DNA from: Labrenzia sp. PHM005
GTDB taxonomy: Bacteria > Pseudomonadota > Alphaproteobacteria > Rhizobiales > Stappiaceae
DNA: 64,000 nt
NCBI RefSeq assembly: GCF_006517275.1
Contig: NZ_CP041191.1
Location: forward strand, 4,025,001 to 4,089,000
Reading direction: 5' to 3'
Part shown: positions 57,706 to 64,000 of the stretch, piece after piece
Layout: each line of letters begins with the position of its first letter
Numbering within the stretch: position 1 is the first letter of the stretch
Notes under the pieces: model-generated
What the model saw: only the letters and a program-made list of their open reading frames with translations
What the model was told of the DNA's origin: nothing
Database searches by the model: none
Position numbers and translations under genes: made by a program

Positions 57706-57956
57706 GGCACCACCTCTAGGTTTTTTCGTTCCTGCATTTCATTGAAGGCTTCAGACATAGCCGAACTCTCATTCGGCATACGTGTCCATATCTGTTTAGT
57801 CCTGCTTTTGGATGCCAAATGATTGCGACCGGATGCCACTTTTTACCCGTGCGTACAGCCAGTTGATTTGGTTCGACCTCGATAAAGGCCGTGACCAGCC
57901 TTTGCTTTCAAGAGAACGTTTACTGACCCGGTAGAGCTCATGGGGTCAAAACAGTG
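57706..57956. other. intergenic stretch upstream of the fourth binding-protein gene
   Basis: No gene supported and no repeat seen. Together with the following repeat copy B it makes a 568-base gap before the AraC gene. It should hold the minus-strand promoter of the binding-protein gene. Confidence 0.3.
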
Positions 57957-58335
57957 TTTGGCAGCAAATCACAAAATCTTGGCATAAGATCATCATCCAA
58001 ATGGTGCCGAATTGCCCACATAATTCCTGTCGCACTTATCCCACCAAAGGCGGCGAAGACAGGCAAGAGATCTGTTACCTCCAAACTCTCCTGCGCGGGA
58101 CCGCCCAGGTCCCGTTTTTTTAATGATTTTGCGACGTAAAGTTGGATTTCCGTAAGTCACCAACTTTATAGATCGCATGTAGGGATATGAAGTCACTGGC
58201 ATTACGGGTGATTTCATTCTTGCGTCTCAGTTCGAAACCAGTGTCTAATTACTGTCGGACTTGGAGGACCGGTGTGCACTGGGAACCAAAAATCGATGCT
58301 GTCTGGGTGCGACTGGTAGCGCAGGAACTTCAACG
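57957..58335. repeat. degenerate ~400-bp repeat, copy B
   Basis: Collinear with 56351-56751 and better preserved; it leads into the intact AraC gene. Spacing between the small-RNA-like element and the AraC start is about 150 bases in copy B, close to that in copy A, so the whole segment was duplicated as one unit. Confidence 0.8.
58029..58121 (+). ncRNA. candidate small RNA B ending in a rho-independent terminator
   Basis: 93-base block paralogous to 56423-56516. It ends with the perfect stem CGGGACC / GGTCCCG (loop GCCCA) and TTTTTTT. It contains GAAGACAGGCAAGAGATCTG and ACCTCC, the latter complementary to a Shine-Dalgarno sequence. It lies about 150 bases before the AraC GTG start. Conserved length, conserved end and absence of a shared protein frame favour an RNA, but no promoter was proven. 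Confidence 0.55.
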
Positions 58336-59284
58336 CCGGGGCCTTGATGCAACACCACTTCTTGCCGAGGCCGGAATTCCGCTACAACAGATCAAAGACG
58401 ACACCGGTCGTGTCTCGTTGCGAAAAAGTGATCATCTCTTTGAGTTGGCAGCTCGAGCAACCAAAGATGATTTTTTTGGCTTGAGACTGGGTATGACCAG
58501 CGATCCAAGAGATCTGGGATTGCTGGCCTATCTCGGCCTGAACTCATCAACACTTCTTGAGGCGATGACCAACTTTGCCAGGTATGTATCGGTCTTGACG
58601 GACAATTATGCCATTCGGTTAGAGCCTATTCATAAAGGCATGATGATTCATGCGGCATTGGACAATCCAGCGGACTATGTTTCAAAGCAGGCAAATGAAG
58701 CTGGCATGATCCTTTTGCTTCAGACTTATCGCCTTTTTGCAGCACGCCAATTAACGCCCTTAGAAGTCCATTTCCGACATTTCAGGAAGGCATCTCCTCC
58801 CCCACACCGGAACGCCTTCGGCTGCAAAATCTTCTTTGGAAGCGATTACATGGGTTTTCTCTTAAAACAAGATGACTTGGACATCCCGCTCGCGACCGGA
58901 GACAGTCGCCTTCTCAAGGTTTTACGGCGCTATTGCGAGGCAATCCTTGCAGAACGCCACAGCAACGAACCGCCCTTTTTGACGGACGTTAAGAACCACA
59001 TAGCCGGCCTTCTGCCAAAAGGTCGTGCGGGTGCGGATTTGATCGCCTCTGAAATGGGAATGAGTTCGAGAACATTTCTGAGACGCCTGCGTGAAGCCGG
59101 CACAACTTTCCATGAATTACGCGACAATCTGAGACGGGATCTCGCGCGAAAATATCTTGAGGATCCCAGCCTGACCACAACCGAAATTGCTTTCCTTCTC
59201 GGCTATTCAAGCCCAAGCGCATTCAGCCACAGTTTCAAACGGCTGACTGGAAAGACACCTTCACAGATGGCCGAAAAGCTCTGA
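58274..59284 (+). CDS. AraC-family transcriptional regulator (Arabinose_bd + HTH_18)
   Basis: 336 residues. The N-terminal two-thirds are the Arabinose_bd-type (OruR/ArgR-like) domain: DATPLLAEAGIPLQQIKDD, FGLRLGMTSDPRDLGLLAYLGLNSSTLLEAM, VHFRHFRKASPPPHRNAFGC. The C-terminal double HTH has AGADLIASEMGMSSRTFLRRLREAG and LTTTEIAFLLGYSSPSAFSHSFKRLTGKTPSQM. I chose a GTG start at 58274, six bases after GGAGG, rather than upstream starts, because the repeat and homology begin here. Target genes unknown. It is the intact copy of a duplicated 5' region. Confidence 0.92.
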   Translation: MHWEPKIDAVWVRLVAQELQRRGLDATPLLAEAGIPLQQIKDDTGRVSLRKSDHLFELAARATKDDFFGLRLGMTSDPRDLGLLAYLGLNSSTLLEAMTNFARYVSVLTDNYAIRLEPIHKGMMIHAALDNPADYVSKQANEAGMILLLQTYRLFAARQLTPLEVHFRHFRKASPPPHRNAFGCKIFFGSDYMGFLLKQDDLDIPLATGDSRLLKVLRRYCEAILAERHSNEPPFLTDVKNHIAGLLPKGRAGADLIASEMGMSSRTFLRRLREAGTTFHELRDNLRRDLARKYLEDPSLTTTEIAFLLGYSSPSAFSHSFKRLTGKTPSQMAEKL

Positions 59285-59320
59285 GCCTCTGTTCTGATTC
59301 TCTGGAAAAACTCAAATGGC

Positions 59321-59740
59321 TTACCAGTCGTCGAAACCGCCGCCGAGATCATCAAATCCGCCTCCGAAATCGTCGAACCCACCGCCGACATCTTCCATCC
59401 CGACTTCGGGAAGCTCCGGCAGGGTTTCTGGTTCCGGCATATCGATAATTTCAGGCATGGGCTCGGGATCGATCTCAGGCAGGATCTCGGCTTCCGGAGC
59501 GATATCATCCCCCCCCTCCGGTAGCTGCTCTGCACCATCGGGAAGAGCACCGATGTCCTCCAGACCTGCACCATCTTCCGGTAATCCCTCTGCGGGAAGA
59601 AGATCGGAATCGTCGAGACCAAAGTCCGGATTTTCCAGATCCTCGGGTAGAACATCCGCTATCCCATCCAAATCAACATTGGCCTCAAGGTCGAGTACAT
59701 CATCGATTTCCTGCTCCAGATACTCTTCTTGATGTCCACC
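59321..59740 (-). CDS. acidic low-complexity protein with GGGFDD repeats, no ATG start
   Basis: Minus-strand frame with repeated acidic segments (LPEDLENPDFGLDDSDLLPAEG, DIAPEAEILPEIDPEP) ending in GGGFDDFGGGFDDLGGGFDDW before TAA. The three C-terminal units come from a ~21-base repeat at the gene's end. The open frame begins after TAA at 59741 and contains no ATG; TTG at 59671 or CTG/TTG codons upstream would be needed. Possibly the 3' part of a larger gene or a calcium-binding surface-type tail. It follows the protease-like gene by about 10 bases on the same strand. Function unknown. Confidence 0.45.
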   Translation of the reverse strand, partial: GGHQEEYLEQEIDDVLDLEANVDLDGIADVLPEDLENPDFGLDDSDLLPAEGLPEDGAGLEDIGALPDGAEQLPEGGDDIAPEAEILPEIDPEPMPEIIDMPEPETLPELPEVGMEDVGGGFDDFGGGFDDLGGGFDDW

Positions 59741-59751
59741 TTAAACAGTGT

Positions 59752-60696
59752 CTATCGGTATTCGTCAGCTGAACAGACCCTCTGGATCCAGGTGGTCACA
59801 GCGGCGGCACAAAGCTGCTCGTGTTTAGCAACAAATATATCTTTCGGCTCCGCACTCCACATGAACGATATCACCGCTTCAGGGTCGGCACCCATTTCTT
59901 TGATGTAGCCGAAGATGAGCGAATAGATGCTGTCGTCCAATGGAACAGGTTCGAAATCAGTATGGACCTTATGGAAACCAACATCTTCGTACGGCGACCA
60001 CATCACGCGGGATACGCCACCGAGAAAGACAAGTGGGCAAGCGGAGTAACAGCCGTTCCAGAGCGTTGTTTCCAATCCCCTCGCCCGGATATTAATACCC
60101 GCTTTCAATGCTTCCAATACATTGCCGCCATCGCTGCCAAGAGCGACAGTTTTGATGCCAGGGTTTTCATTGACGGCCTTATTGAGACGGTCTGCGTAGC
60201 CCTTAGTGACCGGCCCAAGAACGTGCAGTACACCATCTCTGATGTCGTAGAATTCATTCGCGTAAACATCCTTGATCCGTGCTGATGCTGGAATGCCAAG
60301 TTTGCCAGCACAGTCCGTATTCCACAGGCGAACCTTTTGCGGCTTTGAAAGCGTGATCAGATATTTTGCTGCCGTCGCCCAGTTTTCGAGGCTCTGCCCC
60401 TCGACCCTGAAATCGTGCCCGGTTTTAGGTTCTTCGACAGCGGGAACGTCGAGATGCGCCGATACCTTTTTCTTTTTCAACATTCGTCCGAGGATCGAGC
60501 AACGATGCTCGTTCGCATTGACTTCGTTGTATCCGGTTCCGAGGTATTCGGAATCAATGCTATCCGCGATGTTAAAATAGCGTTCGCTTTTAGCCTCAAC
60601 GGCCGAGATCGCATCTCGCCAGGACATCTCGGCGAAAGCGGAGGAAATCGAAAAGAGTATGGCGAAGACGGAGATCAAGAGGCGCATGGGAAACAT
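59752..60696 (-). CDS. periplasmic ClpP/crotonase-like protein (COG3904-type)
   Basis: 314 residues with a signal peptide (LLISVFAILFSISSAFAE). The C-terminal part has VALGSDGGNVLEALKAGINIRARGL, NGCYSACPLVFLGG (a Ser-Ala-Cys site) and VGFHKVHTDF, the pattern of predicted periplasmic ClpP-class proteases (PGG-x...-SAC-x-H). The N-terminal 130 residues are not recognised. Serine-protease activity is inference from the motif order. It is the downstream member of the minus-strand cluster, followed by the acidic repeat frame. Confidence 0.75.
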   Translation of the reverse strand: MFPMRLLISVFAILFSISSAFAEMSWRDAISAVEAKSERYFNIADSIDSEYLGTGYNEVNANEHRCSILGRMLKKKKVSAHLDVPAVEEPKTGHDFRVEGQSLENWATAAKYLITLSKPQKVRLWNTDCAGKLGIPASARIKDVYANEFYDIRDGVLHVLGPVTKGYADRLNKAVNENPGIKTVALGSDGGNVLEALKAGINIRARGLETTLWNGCYSACPLVFLGGVSRVMWSPYEDVGFHKVHTDFEPVPLDDSIYSLIFGYIKEMGADPEAVISFMWSAEPKDIFVAKHEQLCAAAVTTWIQRVCSADEYR

Positions 60697-60793
60697 ATGT
60701 GGCTTGGTTAGAAAAACAAAAGCCCAGATTAATTGTCCGGGTCTATTATCGCAACGGAGTTCTCACCTACACCTAGACAAACAGGAATTCATC

Positions 60794-61438
60794 CTAATGA
60801 AGACCAGCGACAAGCACATGCGCCAATGCAATGCTTTTGGTTGTATCAATCGTGATGGTGGTGTCAGTGCCTTTGTCGCTGGCCGCAGCCAGAACAGCGG
60901 CAGCATCAGAAATTTGTGACGTGTCAGACTTGAGCCGATCGTCAGAAGAAGTACCACCGACAAAGTCCGTGATCGTATCACGTCCAGTTTGGCCAGCAGT
61001 GAAAATAAACGTGTCGTTGCCGTTGCCGCCAGTAAGTTAATTGTTTCCAGCGTGAACCTTAATCACATCATCGCTTAAAAATCCAATAGTAGTGTCATCA
61101 GAATTACTCTCAGTCATTGCTAACAACCTAACATCAGTCGAAGTCCAGAATGTGCTATCGTCGAATACAATATGTTCAAATTGGTCCTGCTAAGAGCCTT
61201 CAAGCGTGCATTTGATGGTGACCTGATCGGCTGTCTCCGCCAATGAAAATACGGCATCACTTGATGAACAGGAACGCGTGACCTTTACCTCTTCAGCCGT
61301 ATAGCCCTGAAGAACCAACTTGTCTGTGTCCCAAGCGCCATTGTCCCCAATGACATCAACACCGTCACTGCGCTGGAACAAATAGGTATGGTTGCCATCC
61401 TTTCCATGGAGCGTAACGTCACCTATTCTGCGTCCCAA
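60794..61438 (-). pseudogene. RTX (hemolysin-type calcium-binding) C-terminal fragment broken by two in-frame stops
   Basis: One minus-strand frame reads RRIGDVTLHGKDGNHTYLFQ...GDVIGDNG-type blocks to TIKCTLEGS, TAG at 61190-61192, then QDQFEHIVFDDSTFWTSTDVRL...SDDVIKVHAGNN, TAA at 61037-61039, then LTGGNGNDTFIFTAGQTGRDTITDFVGG...LVAGLH and TAG at 60794. Homology continues through both stops (the TAG stands where such proteins have an ordinary residue before QxEhIVFxD; the TAA sits inside the GGAGNDTLTGG-type nonapeptide). It is the C-terminal end of a secreted RTX protein, now dead. Its 5' end merges with the next gene's 3' end. Confidence 0.85.
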
Positions 61439-61959
61439 GCATTTCGAAATTTCTCGTATGTGTACGGCGGATCCGCAGCCAGCCGTTTATCGATCCGGTA
61501 ATTTCGATGTTTCTCCGCCTGCATCGCGGCAAAGTAATCCGACATCTTGTAAGGGTGAGAAAGAGTTTCGGAGAACTTCGGGCTCCCCAATTGCAGTGAA
61601 TACACCGCCCAGCATTTTTCCTTGATATCCATGTCAACTGGGCTTGTAATTTCATTATACCATTTCCCGGCAAGCCGCATGAAGTCTGCATTCCGCTTTC
61701 GACAACTGTTTTGTGTCGAAAGCGACTTCTGAAACTCTTCTGCACCGCGATCATACGCAGCTTTGACTTCCGTACCGACTATGCCAATGACAGCGGCGAT
61801 AGCTAGGGCGATAACGATCAGGATAGTTTTCTTCACTGTGCGTTTCGAAGGCGCAACGCTATACGCGGCACCGGCGGCATAACCTGCCGCCCTTACGCTT
61901 CGCTTTTTAAAGTCTTTCCCGGCTTCGAAGCCGTACTTGAACTCGGTGTTTTCGGTCAT
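61423..61959 (-). CDS. single-pass membrane protein of unknown function
   Basis: 178 residues. A short cytoplasmic N-terminus (MTENTEFKYGFEAGKDFKKR), a glycine/alanine stretch, then a clear membrane helix KKTILIVIALAIAAVIGIVG followed by a mainly helical external part with two cysteines (NSCRKRNADFMRLAGKWY, EKCWAVYSLQLGSP). AGGT precedes the ATG at 61959; the frame opens further to 62004. No family recognised. It overlaps the beginning of the RTX relic, so their junction may be a deletion scar. Confidence 0.6.
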   Translation of the reverse strand: MTENTEFKYGFEAGKDFKKRSVRAAGYAAGAAYSVAPSKRTVKKTILIVIALAIAAVIGIVGTEVKAAYDRGAEEFQKSLSTQNSCRKRNADFMRLAGKWYNEITSPVDMDIKEKCWAVYSLQLGSPKFSETLSHPYKMSDYFAAMQAEKHRNYRIDKRLAADPPYTYEKFRNAWDAE

Positions 61960-62105
61960 GCTTGTTACCTGGTAGGAGCTAAGCGCGCTGGTGAAGCTTG
62001 ACATCGATATTGTTGATCGATGTCTAGTGCCGGTGAAATGATGCTGTTGCTCGGACGATCAGTGGTTCCCAATCTTCGGAGAACTACGATCAGAAGTATT
62101 CGAGA

Positions 62106-62546
62106 TTACTTTTTGCCGAGCCCAGATTTCGCAATCCGTTTGGCATACGTCTCACAACCACCTCTGTTGCCGTTGTATTTAAAGTTCTCGGTTATGCCTT
62201 TGCTATTCACGATCATGTCGATGCGACAGTTGTAATCGTAATACTGTGTTTGAGAGCCTTGGGTGGTAACGGTCGAATACCCGTACCCAGTATATACTTG
62301 GCTCGTGCTGAACGTCGGTATCGTGTAAGCGCCGGTTTGCCGATTGCCCCAAGAGAAGACGCGCTTACCATCGATGCGGTTTTCTGCATCCGGAAAACCA
62401 AGGACATTGAATGCTTGCTTGTACGGTTTCCCGATCAACGATGAGAGACCGGTATCCATGGTTTCAAAGGTTTGACATCCAGCGGTTAGGAGCGTTGCCG
62501 CTGCAACAGCGGCCAAAGCGAGTTTATTGGTCATGGGCCTGCGCAT
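62106..62546 (-). CDS. lipoprotein of unknown function
   Basis: 146 residues with a lipobox (NKLALAAVAAATLLTAGC), so lipid-anchored at the cell envelope. The mature part starts QTFETMDTGLSSLIGKPYKQAFNVLGFPDAENRIDGKRVFSWGN, resembling SmpA/BamE-like small outer-membrane lipoproteins where a G-x-P...GxPd core recurs, and ends in NCRIDMIVNSKGITENFKYNGNRGGCETY. Start 62546 or 62534. It stands at the head of the minus-strand cluster. Function unknown. Confidence 0.7.
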   Translation of the reverse strand: MRRPMTNKLALAAVAAATLLTAGCQTFETMDTGLSSLIGKPYKQAFNVLGFPDAENRIDGKRVFSWGNRQTGAYTIPTFSTSQVYTGYGYSTVTTQGSQTQYYDYNCRIDMIVNSKGITENFKYNGNRGGCETYAKRIAKSGLGKK

Positions 62547-62803
62547 TTCTTGTTTTTCGAATTGACCGAAATTTGATCAAAAAGGTATCCGACCGCCGAG
62601 CCAACCTGAGGTGTTGGTTGAACACAAAAGGCTCTCACCGACGACCGGATATCATAGTGACGACTTGGAGTCCGCCATGAGATGCAGCTGATCATTGCCA
62701 GTGCGTATTGTTATGTGGTCTTTATTGGGTGGTTGCCGTCAGGATTTCAAATACTTGAAGCAACGAGTTTATTTCCAACTCGCCAGATTGGAGAGATAAA
62801 TCG

Positions 62804-63232
62804 GTGTTGAAAAACAGAAAGCGAAATCTGGAGTTGAGGCGCACTCAAGATGAAGGCTTGATGATGCGCACGCACTTTATGGTGCGCTTGCATTCTCGGC
62901 TTACAGATTTGCTCATGGAGGTCTCCCCCGGGCTTACCGTTGAAGAAATGATGATCCGGCAAGCGATCCTTCTAGGTGAGGAAGCAGGCACAGAGACAGA
63001 TCTTGAGTACATTACCGAAACAGTCGGTGTTTCCGCAACTTCGGCTAATCGCAAGCTCTCTAAACTGATCGCGATGGACTACGTTGTTCGGGAGCGCAAC
63101 GGCCGGAAGTTTATCTATAAAACACCTCCGGACATATCATCTGGGATATACTTTCGAGACGACGGTAGGTCGGTTCTGGATGACGGCGTGGAAGAAATAC
63201 TCAGACAAATCGACAAGCTTGTTTTGCGATAA
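62804..63232 (+). CDS. winged helix-turn-helix (MarR-like) regulator
   Basis: 142 residues. The HTH core is IRQAILLGEEAGTETDLEYITETVGVSATSANRKLSKLIAMDYVVRERNGRKFIYKT, with the recognition helix SATSANRKLSKL and a beta-wing (RERNGRKFIYK). Flanking helices could dimerise, as in MarR proteins. The start is GTG, nine bases after GGAGA, or a TTG three bases further; the ATG at 62861 is a shorter alternative. It is divergent from the lipoprotein gene and may regulate it or the gene at the right edge. Confidence 0.75.
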   Translation: MLKNRKRNLELRRTQDEGLMMRTHFMVRLHSRLTDLLMEVSPGLTVEEMMIRQAILLGEEAGTETDLEYITETVGVSATSANRKLSKLIAMDYVVRERNGRKFIYKTPPDISSGIYFRDDGRSVLDDGVEEILRQIDKLVLR

Positions 63233-63832
63233 AGTCACCAAAAAAGTGAGATAATTCCGCAATTCAATTCTGACCATTCAGTCCAAGTATGGGTTCAAAC
63301 GGCGTTAGCCGTCCTTCATGTCAATATTGTGCGAAGCAGCCAAGGATCCGCGGCGGCATTATACGTGCTTCGCAGTTTCCGCATAATCGGTGACGCCTGG
63401 TGGCTTACCGCGTTATTCACATCTCGCAATCCGTGAATTACTGGCAGATGCAGTTGTCCGCACAAGGATTGCGAATTGTCTCCAGCGAGAACAATCCATT
63501 GAATTAGATAACTTTTGCCAAGAGGCGTCGATTTCTGCTCCCGAGTTTGCAAAACCTATGGGTTTCACAGGCTTATGCCGATTTCGATGTCAAAAATATA
63601 TGACAAATTCATGTGCTTCGGGCGGTGGTGGACTATGCTGTTCAAAAGCCGCTGACGGAGTACATTTTGAGTATTTACTGAATCCGGTCCGCTCAGTGTT
63701 TCTCAATTACGCTTCGACTATCTCGTTAATGAGAATCAAGGCGGTTACCGAAATCTAGTTTGCAATGCCAAACTGCGCGTCCTTCGACGTAAAATGGGTC
63801 CTTTGCCGAAAGGAAGTCAGAGGTGACTAATT
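63233..63832. other. 600-base intergenic stretch before the right-edge gene
   Basis: No gene supported. A 9-bp inverted repeat TGCGAAGCA / TGCTTCGCA lies at 63330-63338 and 63366-63374 with a 27-base loop. The open frames here (63390-63758 plus, 63316-63552 minus) lack ribosome-binding sites and homology. A short frame VLRAVVDYAVQKPL...TEYILSIY near 63620-63690 looks protein-like but is only a fragment. Confidence 0.35.
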
Positions 63833-64000
63833 ATGGCGACTAAAGAAGATATCCTAGAGCAAATCGTCGAGGAATTCCTTATCCACCGGGGCTATTTTGT
63901 TCAGCACAATCTGAAGTTTTTACCGCGACGTGACCATCCCGATTTTATTTCGAACAAGGATTCGAACCACAGTGACATTGACGTCATCGGCTTTCACCCA
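63833..64000 (+). CDS. start of a nuclease-like gene (cut by window edge)
   Basis: ATG at 63833, then MATKEDILEQIVEEFLIHRGYFVQHNLKF with GAGGTG upstream. The visible 56 residues end with HPDFISNKDSNHSDIDVIGF, an acidic D-I-D-V pattern like the first acidic motif of PD-(D/E)xK restriction-type nucleases after a GYxVxxNLKF-type helix. The catalytic lysine would lie beyond the edge. This suggests a nuclease-like or DNA-modification gene in the island. It is only the N-terminus, so confidence is limited. Confidence 0.5.
   Translation, partial: MATKEDILEQIVEEFLIHRGYFVQHNLKFLPRRDHPDFISNKDSNHSDIDVIGFHP

Noticed and set aside
59316..59732. plus-strand Ser/Pro-rich 138-residue frame
   Set aside because: It is the complement of the acidic repeat frame. 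The Ser/Pro pattern is what results from reading the opposite strand, and the minus frame adjoins the protease-like gene.
63390..63758. 122-residue plus-strand frame in the right-hand gap
   Set aside because: No ribosome-binding site, no homology, and unusual composition. I treat the stretch as non-coding.
51404..64000. second tRNA 3'-end attachment repeat
   Set aside because: No copy of the tRNA-Gln 3' end was seen in the remaining sequence. The far boundary probably lies outside the window.

Overview
The window looks like a chromosomal segment of an alphaproteobacterium. Most likely it is a Hyphomicrobiales relative of the Roseibium/Labrenzia (Stappiaceae) type. The evidence is the gene content (phosphatidylcholine synthase, IalB-family protein, malyl-CoA-lyase-type enzyme, kdsA) and the order tgt-queA-cyclophilins-coaD-gyrA. 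This placement is inference from gene content; no database search was possible.

Bases 1-51 kb are mostly core genome. 1-7.7 kb is a minus-strand purine catabolism unit: 5-hydroxyisourate hydrolase, xanthine dehydrogenase XdhA/XdhB, its maturation factor XdhC, then the ATPase and first permease of a BMP-type nucleobase/nucleoside ABC importer that runs off the left edge. 7.8-18 kb holds a LysR regulator, a quinone reductase, phosphatidylcholine synthase, a DUF2182 membrane protein, a UbiH-type flavin hydroxylase, an AEC transporter, an LpxL-type acyltransferase, a malyl-CoA-lyase-like enzyme, HspQ and an IalB-family protein. 18-23.9 kb has a YejA-like peptide-binding protein, a degenerate adenylate-forming enzyme, a receiver-like protein and a FrnE-type DsbA protein. 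23.9-29.2 kb has a JmjC/cupin-like protein, enolase, KdsA, GalU and a DUF4864 protein. 29.4-34.6 kb has three small periplasmic solute-binding proteins without transport partners around tgt-queA. 34.5-51 kb has two cyclophilins, CoaD, GyrA, MarC, a DksA-like protein, GuaA, a TPR protein, an RsmB-type methyltransferase, GuaB, RlmE and a Ppx/GppA phosphatase with a long basic N-terminal extension.

At 51,330 a tRNA-Gln(CTG) marks the left end of an integrated element. It is followed by three perfectly phased 13-bp direct repeats and a 699-residue tyrosine recombinase. From there to 64,000 the DNA is gene-sparse and partly decayed: a topoisomerase-type zinc-finger relic with a stop codon exactly at a zinc-ligand cysteine position, a pair of secreted or membrane nucleases in an operon, and a ~400-bp segment present twice, each copy with a probable terminator-ended small RNA and the 5' end of an AraC gene (one intact, one relic). 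There is also a fourth orphan solute-binding protein, an acidic repeat protein, a ClpP-like periplasmic protein, an RTX gene broken by two in-frame stops, a lipoprotein, a winged-helix regulator and the start of a nuclease-like gene. The far attachment site is not in the window.

The most unusual material is the duplicated RNA/AraC segment, the zinc-finger relic, the orphan binding-protein family, the Tgt that lacks most of its zinc ligands, and the degenerate adenylate-forming enzyme next to a receiver-like protein. No complete new defence or biosynthetic system is provable from this window. The strongest candidate for one lies at the right edge and is cut off.
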